Under the pieces are notes generated by a model. It saw only the letters and a program-made list of their open reading frames with translations. It had not been told where the DNA came from and did no database searches. From assembly GCA_024102665.1 (NCBI GenBank), contig JAGFJP010000061.1:1-64000 (forward strand): a stretch of 64,000 nucleotides of DNA, read 5' to 3'. The position numbers and the translations under genes are program-made. Positions 48,431 to 57,554 of this stretch are shown in pieces. The stretch's first letter is position 1. Each line of letters opens with the position of its first letter. Source of the stretch: Thiogranum sp. (GTDB taxonomy: Bacteria; Pseudomonadota; Gammaproteobacteria; DSM-19610).

Positions 48431-48510
48431 TCCAGGGTTGCTGGTTTCCGCAACAGACTGCCAGCGTTAGAGGCGAAAATCAATGCGAGTGCGCGACAGC
48501 GGCCGAGGCG

Positions 48511-49251
48511 TCAGTATGATTCGTGGCGGCGTCGTTTTCGTTGCTGCTCAGCCAGAAACTGTGACAGCTGGCGCTGCTGCTTCTGGTTCAAATTTACGAA
48601 ACGCGCGCCTATGCGCAGCATCCGATGGGGACCGTCAAGCCGGGCAAAGCGTATTTCCAGGTTCGCTGTAAAAGGTCGGGACTGGGGAAGTGCCACCGAG
48701 ACATCAGACAGCATCTCGGCGCGATTTGGAACGCCGCGGGTATTGAGAAAAGCGCCCAGACCGCCGATCGACAAATCGAATACTTCGCCGGAGACCTGTC
48801 GGCCCTCAAAACGCGGAACAGTGAGAGGTGTCGACAGACCGGGGCTGAGTCGTAAGCGGTAATCACGACGACGCTGCGTCCGCGCGATTCTCTCCGGAAA
48901 CGAAACAGCATAAATTGCAATTGATTCCCGACTGTCAACTTTCAGCAAACGGCAACCGAAGCGCAGTTCCATACCGCGCAGGCGGCATTCGACAAGAGCT
49001 TTGCGTGTTCTCAAAAACGCTTCGTGCGCGGCGGGGTTGCTCAGCTCATCAAGCAGGAAACAGTTAAGTTCGTCTTTGACGCCAAGGATGGCTGTATTCG
49101 ACTGATCCGGGAATCCGGGTACTTTTATACAAAGCAGTTCGTGGTCGTGCTGCAGTTGGCGGATAAGCGAGACGACTCTGCCTCGGCCGGTGACTTTGTC
49201 ATGTGCCGGATCGCGATCCCCCTGTATAACGCGTTTCAGTGATGCAAACAT
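48511..49251 (-). CDS. ycgR: YcgR-like flagellar brake protein (PilZ domain)
   Basis: 246 residues from the ATG at 49251 (MFASLKRV); an in-frame GTG at 49344 would add 31 residues lacking family character. The N-terminal half is a YcgR_2-like domain (VVSLIRQLQHDHELLCIKVPG). The C-terminal PilZ domain starts at RTQRRRDYRLRLS and has DLSIGGLGAFL, together giving the RxxxR and DxSxxG c-di-GMP-binding motifs. YcgR binds the flagellar motor and slows swimming at high c-di-GMP. Located beside flgN as in Pseudomonas. Confidence 0.88.
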   Translation of the reverse strand: MFASLKRVIQGDRDPAHDKVTGRGRVVSLIRQLQHDHELLCIKVPGFPDQSNTAILGVKDELNCFLLDELSNPAAHEAFLRTRKALVECRLRGMELRFGCRLLKVDSRESIAIYAVSFPERIARTQRRRDYRLRLSPGLSTPLTVPRFEGRQVSGEVFDLSIGGLGAFLNTRGVPNRAEMLSDVSVALPQSRPFTANLEIRFARLDGPHRMLRIGARFVNLNQKQQRQLSQFLAEQQRKRRRHESY

Positions 49252-49356
49252 CAGTCCCGACCGGTATCCACGGCAATGGATGATTTGAACATTTTTCCTG
49301 GCAGTGCATGGCTCGCCCCCGGTAATCGGCTTGTTGCCGATCACGCTTGAACCGCA

Positions 49357-49839
49357 TCAGACTTTGCCGAGTTCGCGTCGGCCGAGATCAGCGGAAGTTT
49401 CGCCGAGGGGGTTATACAGGGTTGGCGTGCCGTGCTGGCCCCGCAGGATGCGAAGCGCCTGGTCGACCTGCTGGCGTCCGGCTTCAAGGATGCCGCCATT
49501 GGTCAAATTCCCGATCTGGCACTTGCTGACGTTATCGAGTACCTGTTGCCATAAACCGGTCAGTTCGCCCGCGTTGGGCAGGGATTCGAAACACCGCTTG
49601 ATGCTGTCGTGATCCGACGCAAATCCCAGGCCCGACAAGATGTTTCCTCTCTGCCGGTCGAGCTTGTCAAGTTGTTGACTGTGCTTAAGTTTGTGTTGGA
49701 TTGCTATTTCGAGAGCGTCGATATCGCGGTTAACCAGAGCTGCTCGTTCCGCATCAAGCGTATCCAGCAGTTGTTCCGAACAGATTGCCTCCTGCTGCAG
49801 AACGGATTGCAATTCGTGCTGTGTCCTTTCAGCCTGCAT
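49357..49839 (-). CDS. flgN: Flagellar synthesis protein FlgN
   Basis: 160 residues, mainly helical, family-typical: LQQEAICSEQLLDTLDAERAALVNRDIDALE in the first helices and RQQVDQALRILRGQHG near the C-terminus followed by the YNPLGETS motif. FlgN is the export chaperone for the hook-filament junction proteins FlgK and FlgL, both encoded in this window. It is 8 bp downstream of flgM on the same strand. Confidence 0.9.
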   Translation of the reverse strand: MQAERTQHELQSVLQQEAICSEQLLDTLDAERAALVNRDIDALEIAIQHKLKHSQQLDKLDRQRGNILSGLGFASDHDSIKRCFESLPNAGELTGLWQQVLDNVSKCQIGNLTNGGILEAGRQQVDQALRILRGQHGTPTLYNPLGETSADLGRRELGKV

Positions 49840-49847
49840 GATACCGC

Positions 49848-50174
49848 TTACCTCGCGCCGGTCAGTGCCTGTTCCAGGCTGAGCATTTTGTCCGCTATCC
49901 GCTCGGCGTTAACGGTAAATATCCCCTGATCTATTGCGCTCCGGATTTCGGCAACCCGCTGAGTGTCAACGACCGGCTCAGCCGCAATCTGGTTCTCCAG
50001 TTCTTTCAGCTGGCGTGCCTCTCCGGTAAGACTGAAGTGATCAGTCGTGTTGCTGGCTTTGACCTGCGCTTCGGGCTGCGCATTTGCGCGGTCGTTACCC
50101 TGCTTGTCAACCGGCGCACCCTGGCCACTGTTCTGCGTTATCAGGGATGCTGTGCGGTTATTTTCAATCTCCAT
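49848..50174 (-). CDS. flgM: Anti-sigma-28 factor FlgM
   Basis: 108 residues; disordered N-terminus, then the conserved sigma-binding C-terminal half (VVDTQRVAEIRSAIDQGIFTVNAERIADKMLSLE in pieces). FlgM holds FliA inactive until it is secreted through the completed hook. A FliA-type promoter is directly upstream at 50215-50241, giving the expected feedback. Confidence 0.93.
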   Translation of the reverse strand: MEIENNRTASLITQNSGQGAPVDKQGNDRANAQPEAQVKASNTTDHFSLTGEARQLKELENQIAAEPVVDTQRVAEIRSAIDQGIFTVNAERIADKMLSLEQALTGAR

Positions 50175-50214
50175 TTCGATTCCTCAACGTCGGTTTCGTG
50201 CTGTTACAATGCGG

Positions 50215-50241
50215 ATATCGCCCTTTACATCAATAACTTTA
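50215..50241 (-). promoter_or_regulatory. Sigma-28 (FliA) promoter of flgM-flgN
   Basis: Minus strand TAAAGTTA (50241-50234), 11-bp spacer, GGCGATAT (50222-50215), against the consensus TAAAGTTT-N11-GCCGATAA. The spacing is exact. Confidence 0.8.
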
Positions 50242-50263
50242 GGCGCTTTTCCCCGCAGTGTCA

Positions 50264-50989
50264 CTAAAGCGTCACTTTTACGACACCTTGTGAGACGACT
50301 ATGCCGTCAACGACTCTTTTGGAGGACTCGGTCTGTACGCGGATCAATTCTCCCGATTTGCCATCACTGAGAGCCTTGCCCACGGTGCGGATCTTGAGTG
50401 AACCGGTTTCGGCAACCAGGGTTACGCGCTCGCCCCGCTTAATGAGCTTCGGCGCCTGCACCATGCCGGGCGTAATCACCGTGGCCGCTGCGATGGTTCG
50501 TGTGGCGAGCATGCCGGACAAGGGTTCGCTGTCGGTATAGTAGCCGTAGGGCAGGTTCGCAAGGTTGCGTTCAACAAGTTCGAGGTCGGTGTGCTGCAAT
50601 ACCGACCCGCGGGGCAGCGGTTGCCGGGCAATCAACACCGGGCCGAATACATCGATGCGGGCGGGTATATAAATGTTCCACCCGGACTCGCCGTCACAAC
50701 GTACTCCGATAGTGGTATTACCTATCGCGCGACCACCTGGCGGCATGAATGCCTGGAGCGCGCGAGTGCAGGTTTTCAACTTCAAGCGGGGGTCCAGTTG
50801 CCCAAGGTTGATTTCACTGCGGCCTTCGTGCTGATCTCCAGCAAAAGCAACCAGAAACTCCTGTGCTGCGCCGCGAATGGCGGCATGACTTTGCCACTGT
50901 TCTGCCGCATCAGCATCAGGTGCAATCACAGATTGCCAGCATAGGGCCAGCAATGTCATGAAAAAAACAGGTTTTCCGAATCTGTGCAT
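50264..50989 (-). CDS. flgA: Flagellar P-ring assembly chaperone FlgA
   Basis: 241 residues with an N-terminal signal peptide (to about residue 28, ADA). SAF domain in the second half (VLIARQPLPRGSVLQHTDLELVERN in pieces; ATRTIAAATVITPGMVQAPKLIKRGERVTL in pieces), ending VVDGIVVSQGVVKVTL. FlgA is a periplasmic chaperone for FlgI. Divergent from cheV, with its own sigma-54-type promoter. Confidence 0.94.
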   Translation of the reverse strand: MHRFGKPVFFMTLLALCWQSVIAPDADAAEQWQSHAAIRGAAQEFLVAFAGDQHEGRSEINLGQLDPRLKLKTCTRALQAFMPPGGRAIGNTTIGVRCDGESGWNIYIPARIDVFGPVLIARQPLPRGSVLQHTDLELVERNLANLPYGYYTDSEPLSGMLATRTIAAATVITPGMVQAPKLIKRGERVTLVAETGSLKIRTVGKALSDGKSGELIRVQTESSKRVVDGIVVSQGVVKVTL

Positions 50990-51029
50990 GATTGTTTCTT
51001 CCGTGCAGCGCGTCTTTCGTAGTTAGGTT

Positions 51030-51045
51030 AGCAATTGCTATGCCA
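51030..51045 (-). promoter_or_regulatory. Sigma-54 (RpoN) promoter of flgA
   Basis: Minus strand TGGCATAGCAATTGCT: TGGCAT-N5-TTGCT against consensus TGGCAC-N5-TTGCW, one mismatch, with GG/GC spacing correct. Transcription would begin about 30 nt before the flgA ATG. Confidence 0.75.
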
Positions 51046-51070
51046 TCGGCTAGGCACGCATCCTCGATGA

Positions 51071-51097
51071 TCAAGCTTCCCTACCGTACGCCGATAG
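51071..51097 (+). promoter_or_regulatory. Sigma-28 (FliA) promoter of cheV
   Basis: TCAAGCTT (51071-51078), 11-bp spacer, GCCGATAG (51090-51097). The -10 box matches seven of eight consensus positions, and the spacing is exact. It lies about 40 bp before cheV. Confidence 0.75.
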
Positions 51098-51137
51098 TCC
51101 GGCAACAAATTATCCAACCATACAATGGAGTAGGGCC

Positions 51138-52088
51138 ATGAGTGGTGTCTTGGCGAGTGTCGACATGCGGACGCAGCTGGCTGGTCATAACCGGCTGGAG
51201 CTGTTGCTGTTTCGGCTCGATGGAAACCAGCTGTTCGGAATCAACGTGTTCAAGGTGCAGGAGGTAATCCAGTGTCCTCAGCTGACCCAGATACCGGACT
51301 CTCATCGTGTGGTGCGCGGTGTTGCCAATATGCGTGGACGGACGGTCACGGTTATGGACCTGGGTATGGCGATCGGCCGTGAGGGTGTGAAAAATCCGCG
51401 TGAGCACTACGTCGTTGTCACCGAGTACAACCAGCATGTTCAGGGTTTCCTGGTTGGAGGGGTGGACCGCATTGTCAATATGAACTGGGGTGAGATACTT
51501 CCGCCTCCGAAGGGAATCGGTAACGATAACTACCTGACCGCCGTGACCCGGGTCGATGGTGAGCTGGTGGAAATCATCGACGTTGAAAAGGTGTTGGCTG
51601 AGGTCATCGGCTGGGCAGGAGATGTCTCCCCCGAATTTGTCGACCAATCTGCACGCGGAAACGACGAGCGTCTCCCGGTCGTGCTTGTTGCGGATGATTC
51701 TACCGTGGCGCGCAACCAGATAAAGCGCACCCTTGAGCAGCTGGGCGTAGAATGCGTTCTTGTAAAGGACGGCAAGGAGGCGCTCAACATGCTGAAGTCC
51801 TGGGCGGACAATGAAGAGACCATAACGCTCGATGAAAAGTTGTTTATGGTCATCTCCGATATTGAGATGCCCGAGATGGACGGCTATACATTCACTACCG
51901 AGGTGCGTAAGGATCCGCGTTTGTGCGATTTGCATATTCTGTTGCATACTTCGCTTAGCGGAGTGTTTAACAACGCAATGGTACAAAAGGTCGGTGCTAA
52001 CGACTTTATTGCAAAGTTCCAGCCGGACGTTCTGGCTGGCGCGGTGCTAAAGCGTCTGAAGTTCTGGCAAGATACGCGCGTTGTCTGA
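51138..52088 (+). CDS. cheV: Chemotaxis coupling protein CheV
   Basis: 316 residues. CheW-like domain at about 15-165 (ELLLFRLDGNQLFGINVFKVQEV, GVANMRGRTVTVMDLGMAIG) fused to a receiver domain at about 178-305 (VLVADDSTVARNQIK, phospho-Asp in VISDIEMPEMDGY, HTSLSG, Lys in NDFIAKF). CheV couples receptors to CheA and adapts signalling by phosphorylation. Start preceded by GGAGTAGGG. First gene of the plus-strand chemotaxis/flagellar run. Confidence 0.95.
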   Translation: MSGVLASVDMRTQLAGHNRLELLLFRLDGNQLFGINVFKVQEVIQCPQLTQIPDSHRVVRGVANMRGRTVTVMDLGMAIGREGVKNPREHYVVVTEYNQHVQGFLVGGVDRIVNMNWGEILPPPKGIGNDNYLTAVTRVDGELVEIIDVEKVLAEVIGWAGDVSPEFVDQSARGNDERLPVVLVADDSTVARNQIKRTLEQLGVECVLVKDGKEALNMLKSWADNEETITLDEKLFMVISDIEMPEMDGYTFTTEVRKDPRLCDLHILLHTSLSGVFNNAMVQKVGANDFIAKFQPDVLAGAVLKRLKFWQDTRVV

Positions 52089-52175
52089 TGTCTCAGGTAT
52101 TGTCCTGGAGGCCGTCCCGGATCTAACGCGTTGCCAGGGTCGGATCTGTTCCGATCCGATGGTAATAGCAAAGGA

Positions 52176-53027
52176 ATGACCCGTTTGACACTGGCAAACA
52201 TCAGCGCGGCAGAATACGAAGAGTTTCGCCAGTTTCTTGAAGACGCGTGCGGTATCCTGCTCGGCGACAACAAGCATTATCTGGTTCAAAGCCGCCTCGG
52301 CAAAATGGTTGCGGACACCAGCGTCGCTTCTCTGGGCGAACTGGTAGGCCAGTTGCGGCGGGAAACGCCGGGCGGCAAGTTGCGTGAGCGTGTAATCGAA
52401 GCCATGACAACCAACGAAACCTTCTGGTTTCGTGACGCTCATCCCTTCAGGATTCTTGCAGAACACATTCTGCCTGATTACGTCAAGCGCAAGCAGCGTT
52501 CATTGCGTATCTGGTCCGCCGCCTGCTCGACCGGACAGGAACCCTATTCAGTGAGCATCACGGTCCAGGAGTTTCTGACCAGAAACCCCGGCAGCCTGTC
52601 TGATGTGCAGATCACAGCGACCGATATTTCGCCTTCGGTCCTGGAGGAGGCGAAAACAGGTTATTACGATCCCATGGCGCTTGCCCGCGGACTACCGCCG
52701 GAAATCAAAGGTCGCTACTTCCAGAAGGATAAGCATCATTGGGAGGAGCGCTGGCAGGTCAGGGCGGACATCCGCAAACGTATTCGTTTTTCGACCGGCA
52801 ATCTGCTCGCGAGTTACGCAGCGCTTGGCCGCTTCGATATTATTTTCTGTCGGAATGTCCTCATCTACTTCTCATCGGAATCCAAGCTGGATATTCTCCA
52901 GCGTATGACCGCTGCGCTGAATCCCGGTGGCTACCTGTTTCTGGGAGCGTCGGAATCACTCTCGCAGTTTTCCGATGCCTTCGAAATGTTGCGTTGCAAC
53001 TCCGGGGTCGTATACCGGAAAAAATAG
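52176..53027 (+). CDS. cheR: Chemotaxis protein methyltransferase CheR
   Basis: 283 residues from the ATG at 52176 (MTRLTL); AAGGA directly precedes it with very short spacing, so a start at TTG 52131 is possible. N-terminal helical domain (YEEFRQFLEDACGILLGDNKHYLVQSRL in pieces), SAM-binding site IWSAACSTGQEPYS and IIFCRNVLIYFS. CheR methylates glutamates of chemoreceptors. Pairs with cheV upstream, and 163 bp separates it from flgB. Confidence 0.94.
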   Translation: MTRLTLANISAAEYEEFRQFLEDACGILLGDNKHYLVQSRLGKMVADTSVASLGELVGQLRRETPGGKLRERVIEAMTTNETFWFRDAHPFRILAEHILPDYVKRKQRSLRIWSAACSTGQEPYSVSITVQEFLTRNPGSLSDVQITATDISPSVLEEAKTGYYDPMALARGLPPEIKGRYFQKDKHHWEERWQVRADIRKRIRFSTGNLLASYAALGRFDIIFCRNVLIYFSSESKLDILQRMTAALNPGGYLFLGASESLSQFSDAFEMLRCNSGVVYRKK

Positions 53028-53137
53028 CCGGACTCGTGCCGCCGTTTTGCCGCCTGCCGGTCAGTGTTTGCCGTCCACCTCAGAGGGCAATCGCTCGATT
53101 TTCACCTAACTTGTTGATTGTAATGCCCACGTACTGA

Positions 53138-53154
53138 TTGGCACGTCCGTTGCT
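53138..53154 (+). promoter_or_regulatory. Sigma-54 (RpoN) promoter of the flgB operon
   Basis: TTGGCACGTCCGTTGCT contains TGGCAC-N5-TTGCT, a perfect consensus. The start site would be near 53165, which excludes an earlier FlgB start codon and supports ATG 53191. Confidence 0.9.
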
Positions 53155-53190
53155 GTGATCTCGACCAAAGCATCACATGCGAGACACAGA

Positions 53191-53589
53191 ATGCCAATTA
53201 ACATCGACAAAGCACTGGGAAGCCTTCCTGAGCATCTGTCCGTCTACGGAAAACGTTCGACCGTGCTCGCTTCCAATATTGCAAATGCCGACACTCCCGG
53301 ATTCAAGGCGCGCGATCTGGATTTTCGCGCCGCTCTGGGACGTGCCGCTGAACAACAGATCGCTCTCAGAACAACCCGTGGCAATCATATCAGCCATGCC
53401 TCCTCAGACGGTCCGGCGCAGCAACTGATGTATCGCGTCCCGCTCCAGCCGTCACTGGACGGCAATACAGTGGACAGTCAGGTCGAGCAGGCTGCGTTCG
53501 CGGAGAACGCAGTGCGGTACCAATCGACTCTTACTTTTCTGGGCGGTCGGTTCAACAGCCTGAAACTCGCAATCAAGGGACAATCATAA
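53191..53589 (+). CDS. flgB: Flagellar proximal rod protein FlgB
   Basis: 132 residues from the ATG at 53191; the frame open from 53155 begins at the promoter. The N-terminal rod motif RSTVLASNIANADTPGFKARDLDF and C-terminal AVRYQSTLTFLGGRFNSLKLAIKG are family typical. Part of the rod in the periplasm, exported by the flagellar type III apparatus. flgC follows with no gap. Confidence 0.95.
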   Translation: MPINIDKALGSLPEHLSVYGKRSTVLASNIANADTPGFKARDLDFRAALGRAAEQQIALRTTRGNHISHASSDGPAQQLMYRVPLQPSLDGNTVDSQVEQAAFAENAVRYQSTLTFLGGRFNSLKLAIKGQS

Positions 53590-54003
53590 ATGAGTTTGTT
53601 CAATGTTTTCGATATTGCCGGTTCCGCCATGAGCGCGGAGTCAGTGCGACTGAATGTTACTGCCAGTAATCTCGCCAACGCACAGAGCGTGGGCGGCAGC
53701 GAGCAAACCACTTATCACGCCCGACATCCTGTGTTTTCTGCGGTATTGAATTCACTCCAGGGCGGTGCAAACACATACGGGGTAAAGGTCAGCGGCATTA
53801 TCGAGAGTGCCGCTCCGCTGGAGCAGCGGTATCAGCCTGAGCATCCAATGGCTAACGAAGAAGGGTATGTATTCCTGCCCAACGTCAATCTGGTTGATGA
53901 AATGGCCAACATGATATCCGCTTCGCGCTCCTATCAAAGCAATGTTGAAGTAATGAATACATCCAAGCAGATGATGATGGCCACGCTCCGGATCGGACAG
54001 TAA
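53590..54003 (+). CDS. flgC: Flagellar proximal rod protein FlgC
   Basis: 137 residues. N-terminal MSLFNVFDIAGSAMSAESVRLNVTASNLANAQSVGG (in pieces) and C-terminal EMANMISASRSYQSNVEVMNTSKQMMMATLRIGQ (in pieces) match FlgC. Starts in the bases directly following the flgB stop. Rod subunit. Confidence 0.95.
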   Translation: MSLFNVFDIAGSAMSAESVRLNVTASNLANAQSVGGSEQTTYHARHPVFSAVLNSLQGGANTYGVKVSGIIESAAPLEQRYQPEHPMANEEGYVFLPNVNLVDEMANMISASRSYQSNVEVMNTSKQMMMATLRIGQ

Positions 54004-54031
54004 CCGAACCAATGCTCAACAGGGTAGAACC

Positions 54032-54706
54032 ATGATAAACACACAGAACGGATCACAGGCAATTGACTTGCGTACAGTGCAGGACCTCACTGCCAAGACC
54101 GGGAAAAGCAAGGAACTTGGCCAGCAGGAATTCCTGAAATTGATGACAGCGCAGCTGCAGAATCAGGATCCGACGAAGCCGATGGAGAGCGGGGACTTCC
54201 TTACTCAGATATCGCAGTTTTCCGCTGTCGAGGGCATCGGCGATCTGAACGAGAAATTCGCCGACCTGAGCAACTCGCTCGTCTCCAACCAGGCATTGCA
54301 GGCGGCGAACCTCGTCGGCCGCGAAGTGCTGGCTCCGACCGGTCTGGCTGCCCTGGCCGAGGGTGGCAGTATCAGTGGCAGCGTGGATCTGCCGGCCGCC
54401 AGCAGCGATGTGGCCGTCAATGTCTATGACCAGGCGGGTCAGTTGATTCGCCGGATGGAACTCGGCTCGCAAGCCGCAGGCCCGGTTTCCTTCCAGTGGG
54501 ATGGAATCAGGGATGACGGTCAGTTTGCCCCCGCCGGGACCTACTTTGTAAGTGCCGAAGCAGGCTATAACGGAACCACCGAGGCGGTGGAAACCTTGCT
54601 TGCTTCGGAAGTTCGCAGTGTCACATTGAGCAACAGCGGTGGGTTGCTGCTCGATCTCAACGGAATTGGGTCGCTGGACTTTTCGGAAGTCCGGCAGATC
54701 CTGTAA
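54032..54706 (+). CDS. flgD: Flagellar hook-capping scaffold FlgD
   Basis: 224 residues. N-terminal LGQQEFLKLMTAQLQNQDPTKPMESGDFLTQ (in pieces) is the FlgD hallmark; the C-terminal half holds the FnIII/tudor-like FlgD Ig domain (QFAPAGTYFVSAEAG). It caps the growing hook and is released afterwards. Follows flgC after 28 bp. Confidence 0.95.
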   Translation: MINTQNGSQAIDLRTVQDLTAKTGKSKELGQQEFLKLMTAQLQNQDPTKPMESGDFLTQISQFSAVEGIGDLNEKFADLSNSLVSNQALQAANLVGREVLAPTGLAALAEGGSISGSVDLPAASSDVAVNVYDQAGQLIRRMELGSQAAGPVSFQWDGIRDDGQFAPAGTYFVSAEAGYNGTTEAVETLLASEVRSVTLSNSGGLLLDLNGIGSLDFSEVRQIL

Positions 54707-54731
54707 TCGGGTTATCTGAAGGAGAAATGCC

Positions 54732-55949
54732 ATGCCGTTTCGTACTGCCCTTAGTGGTTTAAACTCGTCGTCCGCCGAATTGCGGGTGATTGGCAATAAC
54801 GTGGCCAACGCGAGCACAACAGGTTTCAAGGAGTCCCGTGCCGAATTTGCCGATATCTTCGCAACCTCGAACCTCGGTGTGACCGCGAACGCAATCGGCA
54901 CCGGTGTGCGGGTGTCGTCGGTCTCCCAGCAGTTCACCCAGGGAAACATCGAGTTTACGGATAATAATCTGGACCTGGCTATCAACGGTCAGGGGTTCTT
55001 TCAGCTCAATGACAACGGCGTAAACGTCTATACCCGTTCGGGCCGCTTCGGCGTAGATCGCGACGGCTTCGTTGTCAACAGTCAGCAGCAGCAGCTGAAC
55101 ATCTTCCAGGCCGACCTTAACGGAAACATCACCGGTGCAATGGGTGCGTTGCGGCTGGACCGGTCAGATATTGCGCCGGCGGCGAGCAGCCAGATTGATC
55201 TCAGCGCCAACCTGGACGCGTCATTGAGCCCGCCGCCTACGGCGTTGTTCGATCCGACAGATGCGACCTCTTACAACAACTCGACGTCATTAACGGTGTT
55301 CGACTCGCTGGGAACACCGCATCTGGCGACCATGTACTTCGTCAAAACCGCTACGCCCAATCAATGGGAGACGCGTCTATACATGGACGGCAACGCCCAG
55401 GGCGGTGCCAACACCATCGAGTTTGATAGTACCGGTGCAATCGATACCACAAACTTTCCCAGTACCGTCACCATCGGCGGCATCAATCCAGGTACCGGTG
55501 CAGCCACCATGTCGCTGGACCTGGATTTTTCCAATGCAACTCAGTACGGCAGCAGCTTCAATGTCAGTAACCTTAGCCAGGACGGCTACGCGACGGGGCG
55601 TTTGAGTGGCATCGATATCAGTGATGCAGGTGTGGTTACCTCGCGTTTCACGAACGGACAGTCACGCACGCTTGGGCAGATCGCCGTCGCCACATTCAAT
55701 AACTCGCAGGGCCTGCGCCAGCTCGGCGATACCAGCTGGGCGGAAACGTTCGATTCCGGTGCCCCGCTGGTCGGTGCACCGGGTGCGGGGGCGGCCGGCC
55801 TCATCGAGTCTGGTGCCCTGGAAGGATCGAACGTGGATCTCACAGAGCAATTGGTGAGCATGATCACTGCGCAGCGCAATTTCCAGGCGAATGCGCAGGT
55901 CATTACCACTGCGGATACCATAACCCAGACCATCATCAATATCCGATAG
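54732..55949 (+). CDS. flgE: Flagellar hook protein FlgE
   Basis: 405 residues, typical length. N-terminal ALSGLNSSSAELRVIGNNVANASTTGFKESR in pieces; domain D1 DNNLDLAINGQGFFQL; C-terminal SNVDLTEQLVSMITAQRNFQANAQVITTAD. Main subunit of the hook. GGAGAAATG-type ribosome-binding site upstream. Confidence 0.95.
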   Translation: MPFRTALSGLNSSSAELRVIGNNVANASTTGFKESRAEFADIFATSNLGVTANAIGTGVRVSSVSQQFTQGNIEFTDNNLDLAINGQGFFQLNDNGVNVYTRSGRFGVDRDGFVVNSQQQQLNIFQADLNGNITGAMGALRLDRSDIAPAASSQIDLSANLDASLSPPPTALFDPTDATSYNNSTSLTVFDSLGTPHLATMYFVKTATPNQWETRLYMDGNAQGGANTIEFDSTGAIDTTNFPSTVTIGGINPGTGAATMSLDLDFSNATQYGSSFNVSNLSQDGYATGRLSGIDISDAGVVTSRFTNGQSRTLGQIAVATFNNSQGLRQLGDTSWAETFDSGAPLVGAPGAGAAGLIESGALEGSNVDLTEQLVSMITAQRNFQANAQVITTADTITQTIINIR

Positions 55950-55968
55950 GATTTGGCAGGAGCGGATC

Positions 55969-56709
55969 ATGGACAGAGTTGTGTTTGTCATGGCAAGTGG
56001 TGCCAAACAGCTGATGCACGCTCAGACGATCAACAGCAACAATCTGGCCAACGCCAATACTGTTGGTTTCCAGGCCGACCTGGCAAGGATCCACGCTCAG
56101 TTCGTCGACGGGCCCGGCCACGGGAGCCGGGCCTACGCCGTTGCCGATGGCGGTGGAGCCAGCTACGAAAAAGGGCCGGTTCAGTCCACCGGGCGTTCTC
56201 TCGACGTTGCCGTCAACGGGGATGGCTGGCTTGCGGTGCAGGCGCCCGACGGTAGCGAAGGTTATACCCGTGCCGGCAACCTGCGCATAAATATTAACGG
56301 CCAGATGTTAACCGGCGCCGGTCATCCGGTAATGGGCGAGGCCGGCCCGATTGTGGTTCCGGAACATGAGAAGCTGGAGATCGGTTCAGACGGCGTTATC
56401 AGCGTGCGCCCTATCGGCCAGTCGCCAAACACGCTGGCGGAAGTCGGGCGCATCAAGCTGGTTGCGCCGGAGCACCGGGATCTGGTGAAGGGTGAAGACG
56501 GGTTGTTGCGCATGCGCGATGGGGTGCCTGCATCGGCGAGCGCTGACGTAACGCTCATAGGCGGAGCGCTCGAATCGAGTAACGTCAATACCGTTGAAGC
56601 TCTGGTGGACATGATCAGCCTGGCAAGACAGTTTGAAATGTCGGTAAAGGTCATGCAAACCGCCAAGGAAATGGATGAACAGAGCACTCAGGTTATGAAC
56701 CTGGGTTAG
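55969..56709 (+). CDS. flgF: Flagellar rod protein FlgF
   Basis: 246 residues. N-terminal ASGAKQLMHAQTINSNNLANANTVGFQAD in pieces, RSLDVAVNGDGWLAVQAPDGSEGYTRAGN in pieces, and C-terminal SSNVNTVEALVDMISLARQFEMSVKVM. Together these identify the FlgF rod subunit. Next gene flgG begins 26 bp later. Confidence 0.95.
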   Translation: MDRVVFVMASGAKQLMHAQTINSNNLANANTVGFQADLARIHAQFVDGPGHGSRAYAVADGGGASYEKGPVQSTGRSLDVAVNGDGWLAVQAPDGSEGYTRAGNLRININGQMLTGAGHPVMGEAGPIVVPEHEKLEIGSDGVISVRPIGQSPNTLAEVGRIKLVAPEHRDLVKGEDGLLRMRDGVPASASADVTLIGGALESSNVNTVEALVDMISLARQFEMSVKVMQTAKEMDEQSTQVMNLG

Positions 56710-56735
56710 TACTTTCGCAATAACGAGGACATAAC

Positions 56736-57521
56736 ATGTTCAAGGCATTATGGGTAGCGAAGACAGGACTGGAAGCACAACAAACGCGCATGAGCGTGAT
56801 ATCCAACAACCTGGCCAACGTGAACACAACGGGATTCAAGAAAGATCGCGCCGTTTTCGAAGATCTTCTGTATCAAAATGTACGCCAGGTCGGTGCCCAG
56901 TCTTCGCAGGACACCCGTTTGCCTTCGGGTTTCCAGACAGGCACCGGTGTGCGCACCGTCGCAACGGAAAAACTGCATACGCTCGGCAATATTGTCCAGA
57001 CTGAAAACAGTCTCGATGTCGCGGTGCAGGGGCGGGGATTCTTTCAGGTGCTTCAGCCGGACGGAAACCTGGCGTATACGCGGGACGGATCGTTCAAAAT
57101 GGACGAGACCGGACAGCTGGTGACGGCGAGTGGCTATGTCATTCAGCCAGCCATCACCATACCCAGCAACGCCACCAGCATCACGATCGGCTCGGATGGT
57201 GTTGTCTCCGCGCTGGTTCCGGGCAATGCGGCTCCCACCCAGCTCGGAAGCATCCAGCTCGCCGATTTCATTAACCCGGGAGGGCTGCAGGCGATCGGTC
57301 AGAATCTGTACCTTGAAACCGCCGCAAGTGGATCACCGTCGACGGGAAACCCGGGTCTCAACGGAGTGGGATCAGTAATACAGGGAGCTCTGGAAACCTC
57401 CAACGTTAACGTAGTCGAAGAGCTCGTCAACATGATTGAAGCACAGCGCGCCTATGAAATGAATTCCAAGGCGATACAGGGCACCGACCGGATGTTGCAG
57501 TTCGTGACATCGAACCTCTAA
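56736..57521 (+). CDS. flgG: Flagellar distal rod protein FlgG
   Basis: 261 residues, the canonical length. Begins [20 protein letters not shown], continues [24 protein letters not shown] in pieces, and ends [35 protein letters not shown] in pieces. Distal rod subunit crossing the peptidoglycan and P ring. Confidence 0.96.
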   Translation: MFKALWVAKTGLEAQQTRMSVISNNLANVNTTGFKKDRAVFEDLLYQNVRQVGAQSSQDTRLPSGFQTGTGVRTVATEKLHTLGNIVQTENSLDVAVQGRGFFQVLQPDGNLAYTRDGSFKMDETGQLVTASGYVIQPAITIPSNATSITIGSDGVVSALVPGNAAPTQLGSIQLADFINPGGLQAIGQNLYLETAASGSPSTGNPGLNGVGSVIQGALETSNVNVVEELVNMIEAQRAYEMNSKAIQGTDRMLQFVTSNL

Positions 57522-57554
57522 ACCTGGCAGCAAAGCATTCTGGACGGAAAGTGT

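Noticed and set aside
49323-49343. Inverted repeat ATCGGC-5 nt-GCCGAT between flgN and ycgR, including a sigma-28-like GCCGATTA on the minus strand
   Set aside because: No T-tract for a terminator and no matching -35 at the required spacing, so neither call is supported.
51081-51986. Minus-strand open frame of 301 codons
   Set aside because: Shadow of cheV, which has clear CheW and receiver motifs and a sigma-28 promoter.
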